A stretch of 64,000 bases of DNA from Paenibacillus amylolyticus. GTDB lineage: Bacteria > Bacillota > Bacilli > Paenibacillales > Paenibacillaceae. Under the pieces are notes generated by a model. The model was given only the letters and a program-made list of their open reading frames with translations, had not been told where the DNA came from and made no database searches. The position numbers were made by a program, and so were the translations under genes. The stretch covers positions 2,852,001 through 2,916,000 of the forward strand of contig NZ_CP121451.1 in the NCBI RefSeq assembly GCF_029689945.1, given 5' to 3'. Positions within the stretch are counted from its first letter, which is position 1. Every line of letters starts with the position of its first letter. Positions 37,691-47,802 of this stretch are shown here, piece by piece.

Positions 37691-39514
37691 TTACTTGGAG
37701 GCATTATAGTTGCTCAAGAATTCTTTTACTTTTGCCGGATCAGCTTTCAATTCATTGCCGGTCTGAACGAGCGGGCTTACTGTGGAGTATGCTTTGAGTT
37801 TGTTGTTCTTGTAGAAACTCAAAATCTCATCCTGATTAATGGAGTACAGTACGGCTTTTCTCAGGTCGCTGCTCTTGGCAACATCACGATTGACCGTGTT
37901 AAACAGGAGATAAGAAACGGCGTTGCTTGGAATGCTTTGCAGTTTCAGCTTGCTGTCATTTTCGATGATGTCATACTTGGTCTCAGGTACGCCGTAGTAT
38001 AAGTGAATTTCACTGCTGCGAAGAGCAGAGAGGGCGCTGTCTGCATCCGCGATGAAGCGGACATTGACCTGAGCAATTTTCGGTGCATATTCCGTGCCTT
38101 TGCGGTATCCCGGATTTTGCAAGAATACAGCTTCATAGTCATTTTTATAAGACAAGATATAAGGTCCGCTAGTATAAAGGGTGTTATTGTATGCTGCGCC
38201 TTCAGTTACCGTGTTCTGATCACCATAAGGAATATCTTTGTTGACGTCAAAGGAAGCCACATCATAAGTGTTGATGCTCTCCACCTGTTTTTTGGACACG
38301 ATCCCGGCAGATTGGTGAGCCAGGTAGTTCAGTACTTGTGGGAAAGGTTCCGTTGTTGTCAGTTTAACGACTTGATATTTACCTGCGTTATTATCTGCTT
38401 TGGTTTTGTCAGTTACGAGTTCTGTAATTTTGCTGCCCAATCCCTGTTCCAATGCTTCGAGGATTGTACCGTTACCGCTGGATTGTTTAACCGATTGCAA
38501 TGCACTCAGATCTGTTACAACCTCAGCTTCTTTGATGTGTTCATGCAGACTGTATGTCCGGTGATCCGGAACGGAATCTTTGTTTTTAGCACGATCCAGA
38601 GAGAAGATGACGTCATCTGCGCCGACACGTTCTCCTGTATCTACAGCTTTTTTGTTATCAATCTTCGCAAAGTTGATATCGTCTCTGAGAATGAAGTAGT
38701 AGTCTGAATTCCCTTCAGCAATGCTGAAATTATGAGACAGTGATCCTTCTGCTGTCAGTTGATCGTCATCTGTGAGGTTAACGAGACGTACATACATATT
38801 CGTATTCAACTGGTTGATGGAACCGTCATTTCCTTTGATCGGATCAAGGGAAGTCAGTACGGATGCACTTTGCGTCAGAATCAGCGGATCCTTGGCATTT
38901 TTGGAGCTGTCCTTGAATTCAATTGGTTCCCAAGCCATCGCGCGGGATTTGGAGAGACGCACAGTGTCAACATTCAGAATGTCTTTGTTCACGGCCTGAC
39001 TTTTCAGGGAAATGTACAAAGGAGCGATGTACGCCTGATCGGTTACCAAGCGATCCTCCAATTGTTTATAGGTTTCCTTGTATTCATCTGGTGTTTGGGT
39101 AGCTGCCTGATCAATGAGCTTATCAATCTCCCCATCTGCGAGGATACTGTAATCTCCACCTGTTTTGAAAAGGGAACGTACCGCATAATCGGGATTTCCC
39201 GTTACCGTTGTCCAGCTGGACAAGGAAATGTCATAATTCCCTGCATCCTGCTGGGATTTGAAGCTGCCGTAATCCGGTTGCAGGTTCAGCTTCACATTGA
39301 ATCCGTTTTTGGTCAGCTGGTCTCGGACAATGTTTACATCATTTTCGGAAGAACTCATGGCGAGCAGCTCAATGTCTGCCGGCTTTTGTGCCGTTTCGGT
39401 TGTTGTGTCCGCTGGTGCGGTCTCCGCCTGGGATTCGGTTTTTGTTTTTACACTGCAACCGGAAATCACAATGACGAGAATGAGTAGCAATGAGATCAGT
39501 GTCCGTTTTTTCAT
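37691..39514 (-). CDS. Peptide-type ABC solute-binding lipoprotein, apparently circularly permuted
   Basis: A 607-residue protein with a lipobox (VISGC, Cys near residue 20) and an acidic Thr/Ala linker. Residues about 47-205 resemble the C-terminal part of family 5 solute-binding proteins (IVRDQLTKNGFNVKLNL; GNYDISLSSWTTVTGNPDY; EIDKLIDQAATQTPDEYKET; YIAPLYIS). From about residue 215 the usual N-terminal part follows (TSLDPIKGN; YFILRDDINFAK; GADDVIFSLDRAK; YTSGPYILSYKND; LRKAVLYSINQDEIL), and the protein stops near PAKVKEFLSNY, where the C-terminal part normally begins. ATG at 39514 follows GGAGGG. It is last in an operon with two Dpp-like permeases. Confidence 0.8.
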   Translation of the reverse strand: MKKRTLISLLLILVIVISGCSVKTKTESQAETAPADTTTETAQKPADIELLAMSSSENDVNIVRDQLTKNGFNVKLNLQPDYGSFKSQQDAGNYDISLSSWTTVTGNPDYAVRSLFKTGGDYSILADGEIDKLIDQAATQTPDEYKETYKQLEDRLVTDQAYIAPLYISLKSQAVNKDILNVDTVRLSKSRAMAWEPIEFKDSSKNAKDPLILTQSASVLTSLDPIKGNDGSINQLNTNMYVRLVNLTDDDQLTAEGSLSHNFSIAEGNSDYYFILRDDINFAKIDNKKAVDTGERVGADDVIFSLDRAKNKDSVPDHRTYSLHEHIKEAEVVTDLSALQSVKQSSGNGTILEALEQGLGSKITELVTDKTKADNNAGKYQVVKLTTTEPFPQVLNYLAHQSAGIVSKKQVESINTYDVASFDVNKDIPYGDQNTVTEGAAYNNTLYTSGPYILSYKNDYEAVFLQNPGYRKGTEYAPKIAQVNVRFIADADSALSALRSSEIHLYYGVPETKYDIIENDSKLKLQSIPSNAVSYLLFNTVNRDVAKSSDLRKAVLYSINQDEILSFYKNNKLKAYSTVSPLVQTGNELKADPAKVKEFLSNYNASK

Positions 39515-39586
39515 GGGATTACCCTCCATATCTTGAATGTGTGATGTGTGAATTCTTTATATATATCCTTCATTTCAACGAATCAT

Positions 39587-41098
39587 TTAGGCCTTCTCCA
39601 GCTTGGGATCGAGCGCATCACGCAGACCGTCACCGAGGAAGTTAAACGAAAGAACCAGCAGAATAATAGCCAAGCCTGGATAAATGGCCAGATAAGAGTG
39701 AGTCTCCAGATATGTACTGCCTAGCTTCAGGATGTTACCCCATTCTGGAATATGCGGCTCCACGCCGAGTCCCAGATAACTCAGGCTGCTGGTAGCAATA
39801 ACAGCTCCACCAATCGTGAGTGTAGACTTGATAATCATGGGCGCAAGGGAGTTGGGAATAATGTGTTTGAAAATAATCGTACGATTGTTGTACCCCAGCG
39901 CACGTGCAGCTTCCACAAATTCAAATGTAGATACATAGAGTACACTGGCTCTCATCGTACGGGCGTACGTTGGAATGGAACCCAGACTAAGCGCCAGAAT
40001 GAGATTGACCGTATTGGCTCCGAACGCTGCAATAATCGCAATGGCGAGCAGAATTCCCGGAATCGCATAGAGAATATCAAGCAGTCGCATGATGATGTTA
40101 TCGGTATGCCTGCCGTAGAAGCCCGAGAGCGCTCCGAGAACTCCGCCGATCAACACGGGGATGATCGTTGACATGCAACCTACGATCAAGGAGATCCGTG
40201 CACCGAATACAATCCGGGAAAATAAACATCGTCCGAAGTCATCCGTTCCCAAGGGATACGCGAGGGAAGGCGATTGAAGCAGAGCGGAATAGTTATTTTC
40301 CACAGCCATGCTGTAATCAAAGGTAAAGAAACTGCAGATCGAGATCGAGAACAGAAAAATGATAAAAAACAAACCGGACATGGCAGTCATATTCGGAGCA
40401 AGACGCTCCCACAGGTCATTCCAGAAGTTTGATTTTTGTTTCCCCTGTCTGCGAATGCGTCCAATGATGGAAACGCCGAGCAACAGTGCAAATACATTAC
40501 CTGTGATCGAGGTCAGCATCAGCACTGCACTGACACCGATCATCCAGCGAGGAATGATTGAGGTCGCGCTATATCGGGATACGATAATCAGCACGGCCAA
40601 GTCGATGACCAGAATAAATATCAGCATCGCCATGGCTGGCAGAAAGTTGTCAGCCACATAAGGTTTGAAGATATTTAAGGCGGATACACCGATTACGAAC
40701 AACTGGGTTAATAGCATGTACACCGCAAAGGTATACTCCACGTTTCTGGATTTTCGAATCAGATGAAAAGCTGCCGTTACGATAAATATATTGCCTGAAA
40801 TGATAGCAAGCAGCTGAACCCAAGCTAACCTGCGAGTCAGAGCAGAGACAGTACCGGTACGGATCAGGTCTTTTCGAATCCGAAACGTGATGACGGTTTG
40901 CACCAGTGTGAAGAATAGGTAGATCCCAAGGACCGTGAGCAGAAATGGTTTGAATGTCTGGTCGCTCCAGTCATAACTGTTGAACAGGAACAATGCAGTC
41001 AAGAGAAGGGACGTGACCCAAGCAAAGCTTGCCTGACTGTATTCGCGAGAAGACTTAAGCCGGAAACGCATTTCTTGTGTTAAAGACGAGTTTCTCAT
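39587..41098 (-). CDS. Dpp/OppC-type ABC permease with long N-terminal membrane extension
   Basis: 503 residues, about 200 more than usual. The C-terminal 270 are canonical: LGTDDFGRCLFSRIVFGARISL, GGVLGALSGFYGRHTDNIIM, the EAA loop FVEAARALGYNNRTIIFKHI, and DALDPKLEKA at the end. The first 215 residues contain about six further hydrophobic segments with no family I recognise. The gene lies between the other permease and the permuted SBP on the same strand. It probably forms the channel for peptides or a peptide-like ligand. Confidence 0.85.
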   Translation of the reverse strand: MRNSSLTQEMRFRLKSSREYSQASFAWVTSLLLTALFLFNSYDWSDQTFKPFLLTVLGIYLFFTLVQTVITFRIRKDLIRTGTVSALTRRLAWVQLLAIISGNIFIVTAAFHLIRKSRNVEYTFAVYMLLTQLFVIGVSALNIFKPYVADNFLPAMAMLIFILVIDLAVLIIVSRYSATSIIPRWMIGVSAVLMLTSITGNVFALLLGVSIIGRIRRQGKQKSNFWNDLWERLAPNMTAMSGLFFIIFLFSISICSFFTFDYSMAVENNYSALLQSPSLAYPLGTDDFGRCLFSRIVFGARISLIVGCMSTIIPVLIGGVLGALSGFYGRHTDNIIMRLLDILYAIPGILLAIAIIAAFGANTVNLILALSLGSIPTYARTMRASVLYVSTFEFVEAARALGYNNRTIIFKHIIPNSLAPMIIKSTLTIGGAVIATSSLSYLGLGVEPHIPEWGNILKLGSTYLETHSYLAIYPGLAIILLVLSFNFLGDGLRDALDPKLEKA

Positions 41099-41133
41099 AA
41101 TACACCTGCTTTAAGAGGTAGTTCAAACACACG

Positions 41134-42576
41134 TTAATATTGTTTCATCTTGGAGCGCACTCTTGGATCAATAAAAGCATAGAGCAGATCAACTGCTACA
41201 TTGATAATAGAGATCGTAATGGCAGTGTAGATTACTCCGCCCATGATACTCGGAATATCGGGAATGAATTGCTTATCCACAATGTAACTGCCGAGACCGC
41301 TGATATTGAACACTTTCTCCGTTACTGCTGCCCCGCCCAACATGGCTCCAAATTGGAGTCCAACCACAGTTACAATGGGAATCAATGCATTGCGTACTGC
41401 GTGTTTCAGCATGACGTGGCGTTCACTTAATCCTTTGGCACGGGCGGTCATCACATAATCCTCATGAATGACTTCGAGTGTGGAAGACCGGGTCATCCGA
41501 GCCACCGCAGCCGTGAGTCCCGTACCCAGAACAATGGTTGGCATAATGATCGACAGCCAGTTCTGCGGGTTGAAGGTGGCGGGAAGCCACTGCATTTTGA
41601 TCGAGAAGTTCAGAATGAAAATAAGTCCTTGCCAGAAATTCGGGATCGATAAACCAATCAGAGCAATAAACATGAAGGTGTAGTCGAACCACGAATTAGG
41701 CTTGATGGCAGAGATAATACCAATGGGCAATGCAATGACGAGTGCTAACAGCAGGGAGATGACCGCCAGCGTCAAGGTAATTGGGAACTTCCTTGCAATT
41801 GTTGCGGTGACGTCTTCATTTCCTGCAAATGACTTGCCAAGATCGAAGAACGCGACTCCCTTGATATTGTTCCAGAGCTGTGTAAGATAAGGCTGATCCA
41901 AGCCATAGACTTGATTGAATGCTGCAATCTGTTCTTGCGTCGCTGTCTCTCCCAGAATGTTAGCTGCCGGGTTGAACGGAGACAGATACAAAATTGTAAA
42001 TACGAGTGTGGCTACGCCCAGAATGACAAATACCGTCATGAGTATTCTTTCAAATATGTACTTTAGATAAGGATTGCCATACAAAAACAGGATGCCATAC
42101 ATCAGACAGCCTGGAATAATGGATATCGTCAGAAACCATGGTTTATCGATCAATGAGTGGAACGTATCGGCCATTGTAAGACGTTGATTTCCCTGTTCCT
42201 GAAGTATGCGGGACGTCCGCTCCTTCCACGTTGTCTGAACACTTTCTTCCAACCAATCCTCGGTCTGACGCTTGAATTCTTCCTCACTGACCTGCTGCTG
42301 GAAAAAGCGATGTTTGCGACGCAGTTGTTCTTCCACTTCCAACTTCAGCTTGCTTCGGTAGGAAGCAGTGAGCAATTCTTGCTCCGCTGCCTGCCTGGCA
42401 GCTCCCCAGCCATCATTTTTTCGATTCGAACGCCATATTAGAAACACGACCAGATTGATCGGTAATCCAAGAATGAACAGAACATATCGATAGGAAGGAT
42501 GAAGCAGCATTTTGCCATAAATAAAGCTTAAATTGTGTACCAACCGTGAGATTCTGCTGCCTTCTGCAAGATTCAA
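41134..42576 (-). CDS. Dpp/OppB-type ABC permease with coiled-coil N-terminal extension
   Basis: About 480 residues; canonical OppB proteins are about 310. The last 310 are typical: YIFERILMTVFVILGVATLVF, AFNQVYGLDQPYLTQLW, FFDLGKSFAG and the EAA loop EDYVMTARAKGLSERHVMLK. The extension has a membrane segment (YVLFILGLPINLVVFLIW), a long Gln/Glu/Arg-rich helix likely to be a coiled coil (AEQELLTASYRSKLKLEVEE onward) and a second membrane segment. TTG at 42576 fits AAGGAGGT about ten bases upstream; an ATG at 42597 in the same frame overlaps that site. First gene of the minus-strand operon. Confidence 0.83.
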   Translation of the reverse strand: MNLAEGSRISRLVHNLSFIYGKMLLHPSYRYVLFILGLPINLVVFLIWRSNRKNDGWGAARQAAEQELLTASYRSKLKLEVEEQLRRKHRFFQQQVSEEEFKRQTEDWLEESVQTTWKERTSRILQEQGNQRLTMADTFHSLIDKPWFLTISIIPGCLMYGILFLYGNPYLKYIFERILMTVFVILGVATLVFTILYLSPFNPAANILGETATQEQIAAFNQVYGLDQPYLTQLWNNIKGVAFFDLGKSFAGNEDVTATIARKFPITLTLAVISLLLALVIALPIGIISAIKPNSWFDYTFMFIALIGLSIPNFWQGLIFILNFSIKMQWLPATFNPQNWLSIIMPTIVLGTGLTAAVARMTRSSTLEVIHEDYVMTARAKGLSERHVMLKHAVRNALIPIVTVVGLQFGAMLGGAAVTEKVFNISGLGSYIVDKQFIPDIPSIMGGVIYTAITISIINVAVDLLYAFIDPRVRSKMKQY

Positions 42577-42718
42577 ACCAAGTGTACCTCCTTTCATTCA
42601 AGTTTAAATTGCATTATTCCGATTGATATAGTATATATTATTTAGGGTCTTAACAATTGTCAAGGTAATAATTGTATACATATGGGTAAGCGAAAAACGG
42701 ATGAGAGCTGGTGATAAC
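42577..42718. promoter_or_regulatory. Divergent promoter region of the peptide transporter
   Basis: An AT-rich 140-base gap separates the permease/SBP operon (minus) from the ATPase gene (plus). It contains TATAGTATATATTATT, usable as a -10 region in either direction, and the inverted pair ACAATTGT at 42652. Shared control of both halves is inferred. Confidence 0.45.
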
Positions 42719-44469
42719 ATGGAACCTTTACTGAAAGTTAATGATCTATCTGTCTCTTTCACTCCGGAGAGAGTGAGTTTCAGGCAGTGCGAGAAGTGAG
42801 CTTTGAAGTACGAAAAGGCGAGACGCTTGGCATTGTGGGAGAATCGGGGAGTGGGAAGAGTGTAACCGCACGTTCCATTATGAGGCTGCTTGCTTCCCCA
42901 CCTTCACAGATGAAGAATGGAGAGATTCTATTTAAAGGGGTCAATCTGGCGAATAAAACTCAGAAAGAGATGGAGAGCATCCGTGGCCGTGATATTGGCA
43001 TGATCTTTCAGGACCCGATGAGTTCTCTTAATCCGACGATTAAAGTGGGGAAACAGATCTCCGAGAGTCTGATCAAACACCAGAAGGTGTCCAAAAGGGA
43101 AGCCAAAAAACAGACCATTGCCATGATGGAGCGGGTGGGGATAACTCACAGCGAAATACGCTACAACCAGTATCCACACGAATTCTCCGGGGGCATGCGT
43201 CAGCGGGTTATGATTGGGATAGCACTCGCTTGTCGCCCTGAATTACTCATTGCCGATGAACCGACAACCGCACTGGACGTTACCATTCAGGCACAGATTC
43301 TGAATTTGATGAAAGATATGCAGGATCAACTGGGCACATCGATTATCCTGATCACCCATGATTTGGGCGTAGTCGCAGGCATGTGTGATCGGGTTGTTGT
43401 GATGAAAGAAGGACAGATTGTGGAGACCGGGACGACGACAGAGATTTTTGCCAATCCTAAACACCCGTATACAATCAGGCTTCTGAATGCATTACCACGT
43501 CTGGATCAGAAGAAAAAGCCCAAACTTGTATCATTGGTCCCGAGAGATCTGGAAGATGACCAGCCGTTGCTGGAGGTAAAATCGCTCAAACAACATTTTA
43601 ATCTGGGCAAAGGGAACACCTTAAAAGCTGTGAATGATATCAGTTTCCATATCCGGCAAGGAGAGACACTCGGCGTTGTAGGGGAATCCGGCAGTGGAAA
43701 ATCGACCACGGGACGCGCTATTCTGCGATTGCATGAGCCAACAGGTGGGGATGTACTGTTTAAGGGCGTTCCGCTTAATCGTCTGTCTGCTTCGGAGATG
43801 AAAACGATGCGCAGACATATGCAGATTATTTTCCAGGACCCCTATGCATCCCTGAATCCTAAAATGAGGATTATGGATATTATCGGAGAAGCGCTTGATA
43901 TTCATCAACTTGCGGGCAATGCCGCTCAGCGGGAGAAGCGGGTGGAAGAGCTGCTGGAGATGGTGGGTCTTGATCCTACCCATGCGCAGCGTTATCCACA
44001 TGAATTCTCGGGTGGACAGCGACAACGGATCGGTATAGCGCGAGCTCTGGCTGTGGAGCCGGAATTCATCGTATGTGACGAACCGCTGTCTGCACTGGAT
44101 GTATCGATACAGGCTCAAATTGTTCAACTGCTTGAAGAGTTGCAGCAACGGCTCGGATTGACGTATCTGTTCATCGCGCATGACTTGTCCATGGTTAAAC
44201 ATATCAGTGATCGAGTGGCTGTCATGTATAACGGGAAAATTGTAGAGCTCGCTGAGAGTGAAGAACTGTATTCCAACCCTCAACATGCGTATACCAAGGC
44301 ATTGCTGTCTGCTATACCAGTTCCTGATCCGGCGGTCGAAGCGAAGAAAAAGAGACATGTTGTCAAAGAGGCAGCCAGAGAAAATGTGGAAGTAGAGGAT
44401 CGTTATAATCTGGAACATTCCAGATGGGTAGAAGTCACGGAAGGACATTGGGTTGCCATATCCGGCTAG
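42719..44469 (+). CDS. Fused double ATPase of a Dpp/Opp-type ABC transporter, one frameshift
   Basis: About 583 residues holding two complete ABC modules, as in GsiA. Module 1: Walker A GESGSGKSV, QDPMSSLNP, signature FSGGMRQR, Walker B LLIADEPT. Module 2: Walker A GESGSGKST, QDPYASLNP, signature FSGGQRQR, Walker B FIVCDEPLSALD. Each is followed by an oligopeptide-type C-terminal loop (NPKHPYTIRLLNALP; NPQHAYTKALLSAIP). ATG at 42719 opens MEPLLKVNDLSVSF; near 42762-42766 one missing base moves the frame to EFQAVREVSFEV. It drives the divergently encoded permeases. Confidence 0.9.
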
Positions 44470-44499
44470 TAAGCAATATAGAGTCTGTTTCAACTACAA

Positions 44500-44545
44500 A
44501 AGAACCCCGATTATGATCTCCACAGATCATAATCGGGGTTGAGTT
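44500..44545. terminator. Bidirectional terminator after the ATPase gene
   Basis: AACCCCGATTATGATCT (44503-44519) pairs perfectly with AGATCATAATCGGGGTT (44524-44540), with A-rich and T-rich flanks. Confidence 0.9.
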
Positions 44546-44581
44546 TTATGTTTTTCCTATAATGGCAGTAATCAAAAGTGA

Positions 44582-45360
44582 TTATCTGAATTGAACCGAT
44601 TTCTTGATGTTATCAATCTCGGCTTTGGTTGCATCATCCATGTAAGTGAAGATGAAGTTGAAAGCATAACCTTCAATAATCGTACTATAGTAGTCCTGAG
44701 TAATGGTTGAACCATCACCTGCATCCATCGTAATTTGCATCAGATCCATCTCTTTACCACCGATCGTTTCGGTTGTGAATTCCTTGTAATCGTATGGGAA
44801 CTGGCTATCCACCATGAATTTTTTGGTTGCTTCCAGGTAGTCTTTACCTGTACGAATGCCTTGCAATAGGCTTACTTTCTCAGCAATGGCCATAGCGGAA
44901 GGTCCAACTTGACCTCCATCCAATGGGTACTTTGAAGCCATAAGCAGATTTAATGTTTTGGCCTGAGACAGTTCAATTTGTTTTTTCTTCGTTTCATCAT
45001 CACCAGCAATTGCTTCGGATGAGGCACTTGTCAGTTCATTCATGCCTTCGGCATCCTGGAACTCCCAAGCTTCCGGGAAATTCAGGGATACGCCAAAGTA
45101 ATCGTTGGAATAAGATCCTTTTCCGTAGTCCCCAGCTCAACGTCTTGGGAGTTGTCGGTTTCTTTCGCTTCTTCGCTTGCTGTTTCTGTGTTATCTGTTT
45201 CTTCCGTATTTGCTGCTTCGGAATCAGTACCAGTTGTTGTCTCTGCCGCGGCAGGCTCTTTTGTTGCGGCTGTGTTATCTGCTTTGTCGCCGCAAGCAGC
45301 TGCAACTAGCATAATCATAATGAGCATTGCGAATAAAGATGTTTTCTTTGGAATTGTCAT
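44582..45360 (-). CDS. Lipoprotein, one frameshift
   Basis: About 259 residues from two frames. Part 1 has a lipobox (VAAAC, Cys near residue 23) and a long Thr/Glu/Ala linker. At the T-run 45119-45122 (A-run on the coding strand) one extra base yields GSYSNDYFGVSLNFPEAWEF, a recognisable start of a secreted beta-rich domain. Part 2 continues MNELTSASSEAIAGDD to the end VQFR. The domain resembles PsbP-like or DUF-type lipoproteins; function unknown. AGGAGGG precedes the ATG at 45360. Confidence 0.72.
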
Positions 45361-45465
45361 ATTACCCTCCTGAAATGTGTGTGTTTTCTCTCTACATCTT
45401 GCCTGTTTCTTAAATTGTAGCACAAACGTTCTCATTTACTACCTATAGGAATCTATAGGGGTCCT

Positions 45466-46227
45466 TTATAAATAAGACAATCGGCTGGCAATTGAAACAG
45501 CTTCCGTGCTGGATTGCACACCTAATTTGTTGAAAATCACTTTTTTGTGATGATTCACGGTGCATTCCTTGATTTTCAATTGTAAAGCAATGGCTTTCAC
45601 GGTGAGTCCTCTCGCTATCATTTCCAGAATGGTTAACTGACGCTTGGTGAACTCCACCGCTGGTTTCTCACAAGGTTCGGCAGCCTTTTGACTCTGATAA
45701 CTGTTCTGCATATATGCAGGAATCAACTTGGCGATAGCAATAAGCTCGCCCTGCATATTCGCGTTAATGGTAGACACATCCAGATAACCGAAATGTTGTG
45801 ATCCCATGGACAGAGGGGAGGCATAGCAATGCCAGCTTTGGAAATAGGGACTTTCATGCTGTTCGGGGAGCAGGAGTACAGGTTCATTACTGTCCATCGT
45901 TACAGATATAGCGTTTACACCACAGCTCTGCGCAGTGAAGAACATGCCCGGACGAATCGGCGAATGTTCTACTGCATCTTTAAGATCTGAACTGTAATTC
46001 ATAGAGAGGAGCACCCCGTTGGGATCTGTGAGTAGAAAAAGATAAGTTCCCGATAAATTCTCCTGGATAACCGAGATGCTGTTCTGGAAGGCATGAATCA
46101 GGAAATGATTGATTTTACGAAGCCTGTCCAGACTGGATTTCGGTAAATAATCAAACGGAGCCGTTCCTTCTGCATGCGAGCAAGAAGGGGACTCTTCGTT
46201 TCGTGTGGCAAATGTAATGGCAGGCAT
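45466..46227 (-). CDS. GAF-like sensor with LuxR-type helix-turn-helix
   Basis: 253 residues. The N-terminal two thirds resemble a GAF sensor (LSGTYLFLLTDPNGVLLSMN; GMFFTAQSCGVNAISVTMDS), similar to the sensor of sigma-54 activators. The C-terminus is a LuxR-type domain (FTKRQLTILEMIARGLTVKA with the recognition helix KECTVNHHKKVIFNKLGV). No receiver domain is present, so it is probably ligand-controlled, not phosphorylated. AAGGAGG precedes the ATG at 46227. It lies between the lipoprotein and SUFU genes on the same strand. Confidence 0.8.
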   Translation of the reverse strand: MPAITFATRNEESPSCSHAEGTAPFDYLPKSSLDRLRKINHFLIHAFQNSISVIQENLSGTYLFLLTDPNGVLLSMNYSSDLKDAVEHSPIRPGMFFTAQSCGVNAISVTMDSNEPVLLLPEQHESPYFQSWHCYASPLSMGSQHFGYLDVSTINANMQGELIAIAKLIPAYMQNSYQSQKAAEPCEKPAVEFTKRQLTILEMIARGLTVKAIALQLKIKECTVNHHKKVIFNKLGVQSSTEAVSIASRLSYL

Positions 46228-46297
46228 GTGTTTTCCTCCTTGCTGCACAATTGTTAAATAAAAAAAGTTCTTATATTGGCTCTAATATGTTAAGTTC

Positions 46298-47361
46298 TCA
46301 TCCAATCGTTTGAATGACATGTCCTTCCTGATCCTTGATTTCTGTTCGAATGATCTGAACGATCATATGCTCCAATAAAGCGATCTCGAACGTTCCCTCA
46401 ACCGGACGAAGATTCTGCGCCAGCTCTTCAACAATCTGTGTGTTCACCGTCAGGGTAATTTGTTTGTCGGACTCCACGACTGCTGGAGCTTCTCCAGCTT
46501 CAAACAGAATAGTAGTATCAGGTCCGATCAAGGACAGAGAGGCACCTTTTGAGATCCGGCTACGAAGAATGGTGCCAACTAATACGGCTTGTTTGGCTCC
46601 AAGCTGGAGTTTGGCCGGAACTGCTTTTTGCAGCCATTTTTTGCGGGGAGACTCCCAACCCAGTTGTTGTATGAATAAAAACGCTGTGCTGGACCCGTCC
46701 TGTTCGATTCCCTGCTCCACCGCTTGTATAACCGAAGGAATATCTGCGTACGAATTCCTCATCAGATCCGTCACATATTTCGGCATGAACATGGAGGTGG
46801 CAGACAGGAAGCCACGAGCGTTCCAGCTTTGGATCATTTCCAGTTCCCGACCTGTCACACCAACCATCTGGATGAATTGCACTGAACCATTAGGTGTAGA
46901 GATCACGGGTAGATCGGGGTCTTCAATAAACGATAGAGCAGTCAGCAATGTATCAGACTCCAGACAGATGGGGCCATTGGCGTCCATGTAATCTCCCGGC
47001 TGAAAGATGTTTCCGCTAGTGAACACGTAACGTCCTACATTTTGTAACAGATTCAACGCCCAAGCTGGCGGTTCGGTCTCCTCTTCACTGCGTGTAAGAC
47101 GAAATGTGAGTTCAAAGCCATACCCGCTCTTGGATGCATCCTGCATCTCTTTTCATATAATTCAGAGAAACCATATGTGACAAAATGCCAATGAGGCATA
47201 GGTGTGTTCAATGCATAAACGCTAATGCCATCAAGTGGATCGGGACCTCCGAGCATATAAGGAATGGAGGTGCCATAATGCTTCGGCTCCTGTTCTCCGT
47301 ACAGTTCTTCCATGGCTTTGTCGATTGCATCCCAACCGGATGTATTTTCTTCGTGAGTCAT
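46298..47361 (-). CDS. Suppressor-of-fused (SUFU) domain protein, one frameshift
   Basis: About 354 residues. The first frame carries the SUFU opening: HYGTSIPYMLGGPDPLDGIS and MPHWHFVTYGFSELYEK. At the TTTT run 47150-47153 one base is missing; the second frame continues MQDASKSGYGFELTFRLTRS, PPAWALNLLQNVGRYVF and STPNGSVQFIQMVGVTGREL, all family features. In bacteria SUFU domains occur mainly as immunity proteins of polymorphic toxins. No toxin gene is adjacent, so the role here is open. AAGGAGG precedes the ATG at 47361. Confidence 0.82.
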
Positions 47362-47509
47362 TCATGAATCCTCCTTGACTGTTTCTTTCCCCCGAAAAAC
47401 ATTTAAAATTAAGTCTACCTGTTACAGACGTGGTTTCAAGCGGCTTAAGGCTGAATTGTGTGATATAGGACCACAGGGTTACAAATGGCGATATGGGGAG
47501 TGAAGTTAC

Positions 47510-47802
47510 ATGAGTATGAAAGGTATGTATTTAAGTAAGTTTAATCAGGCCAACTGGGACTCATTTTTCGAACTCTTTGAAGAACTTGGGCACAAGCTGG
47601 ACCCCAAATGGGTTGAACGTGCGCGATTACAAGGGATTCCGGCGGATATAAGTCGGGTGCTTTTGTGTGAAATGGGGAATACGCTTTTGAATGGATCGCG
47701 AAAGACATCCCGGCTCTAGGGGACCAAAGTCCTGCTGCTTACCTGAAGATGGAGGGAGGAGCGCAGACATTAAGGGCAGCCATTATGCATATGCCACGTT
47801 AA
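47510..47802 (+). CDS. Small protein of unknown function, one frameshift
   Basis: About 97 residues once one G is added to the GGGG run 47674-47677, which turns the end into EYAFEWIAKDIPALGDQSPA and AYLKMEGGAQTLRAAIM. The first part (NQANWDSFFELFEELGHKLD) is helical. The C-terminal pattern of a Pro-Ala-Leu-Gly turn, Ser-Pro helix and Gly-Gly helix is reminiscent of the small antitoxin-like DUF2384/MbcA fold, but similarity is too weak to assign. GGGGAG precedes the ATG. Confidence 0.5.

Noticed and set aside
38003..39487. Long open frames of 234 and 242 codons opposite the permuted SBP
   Set aside because: Antisense shadows without start signals; the minus-strand gene has a lipobox and family motifs throughout.
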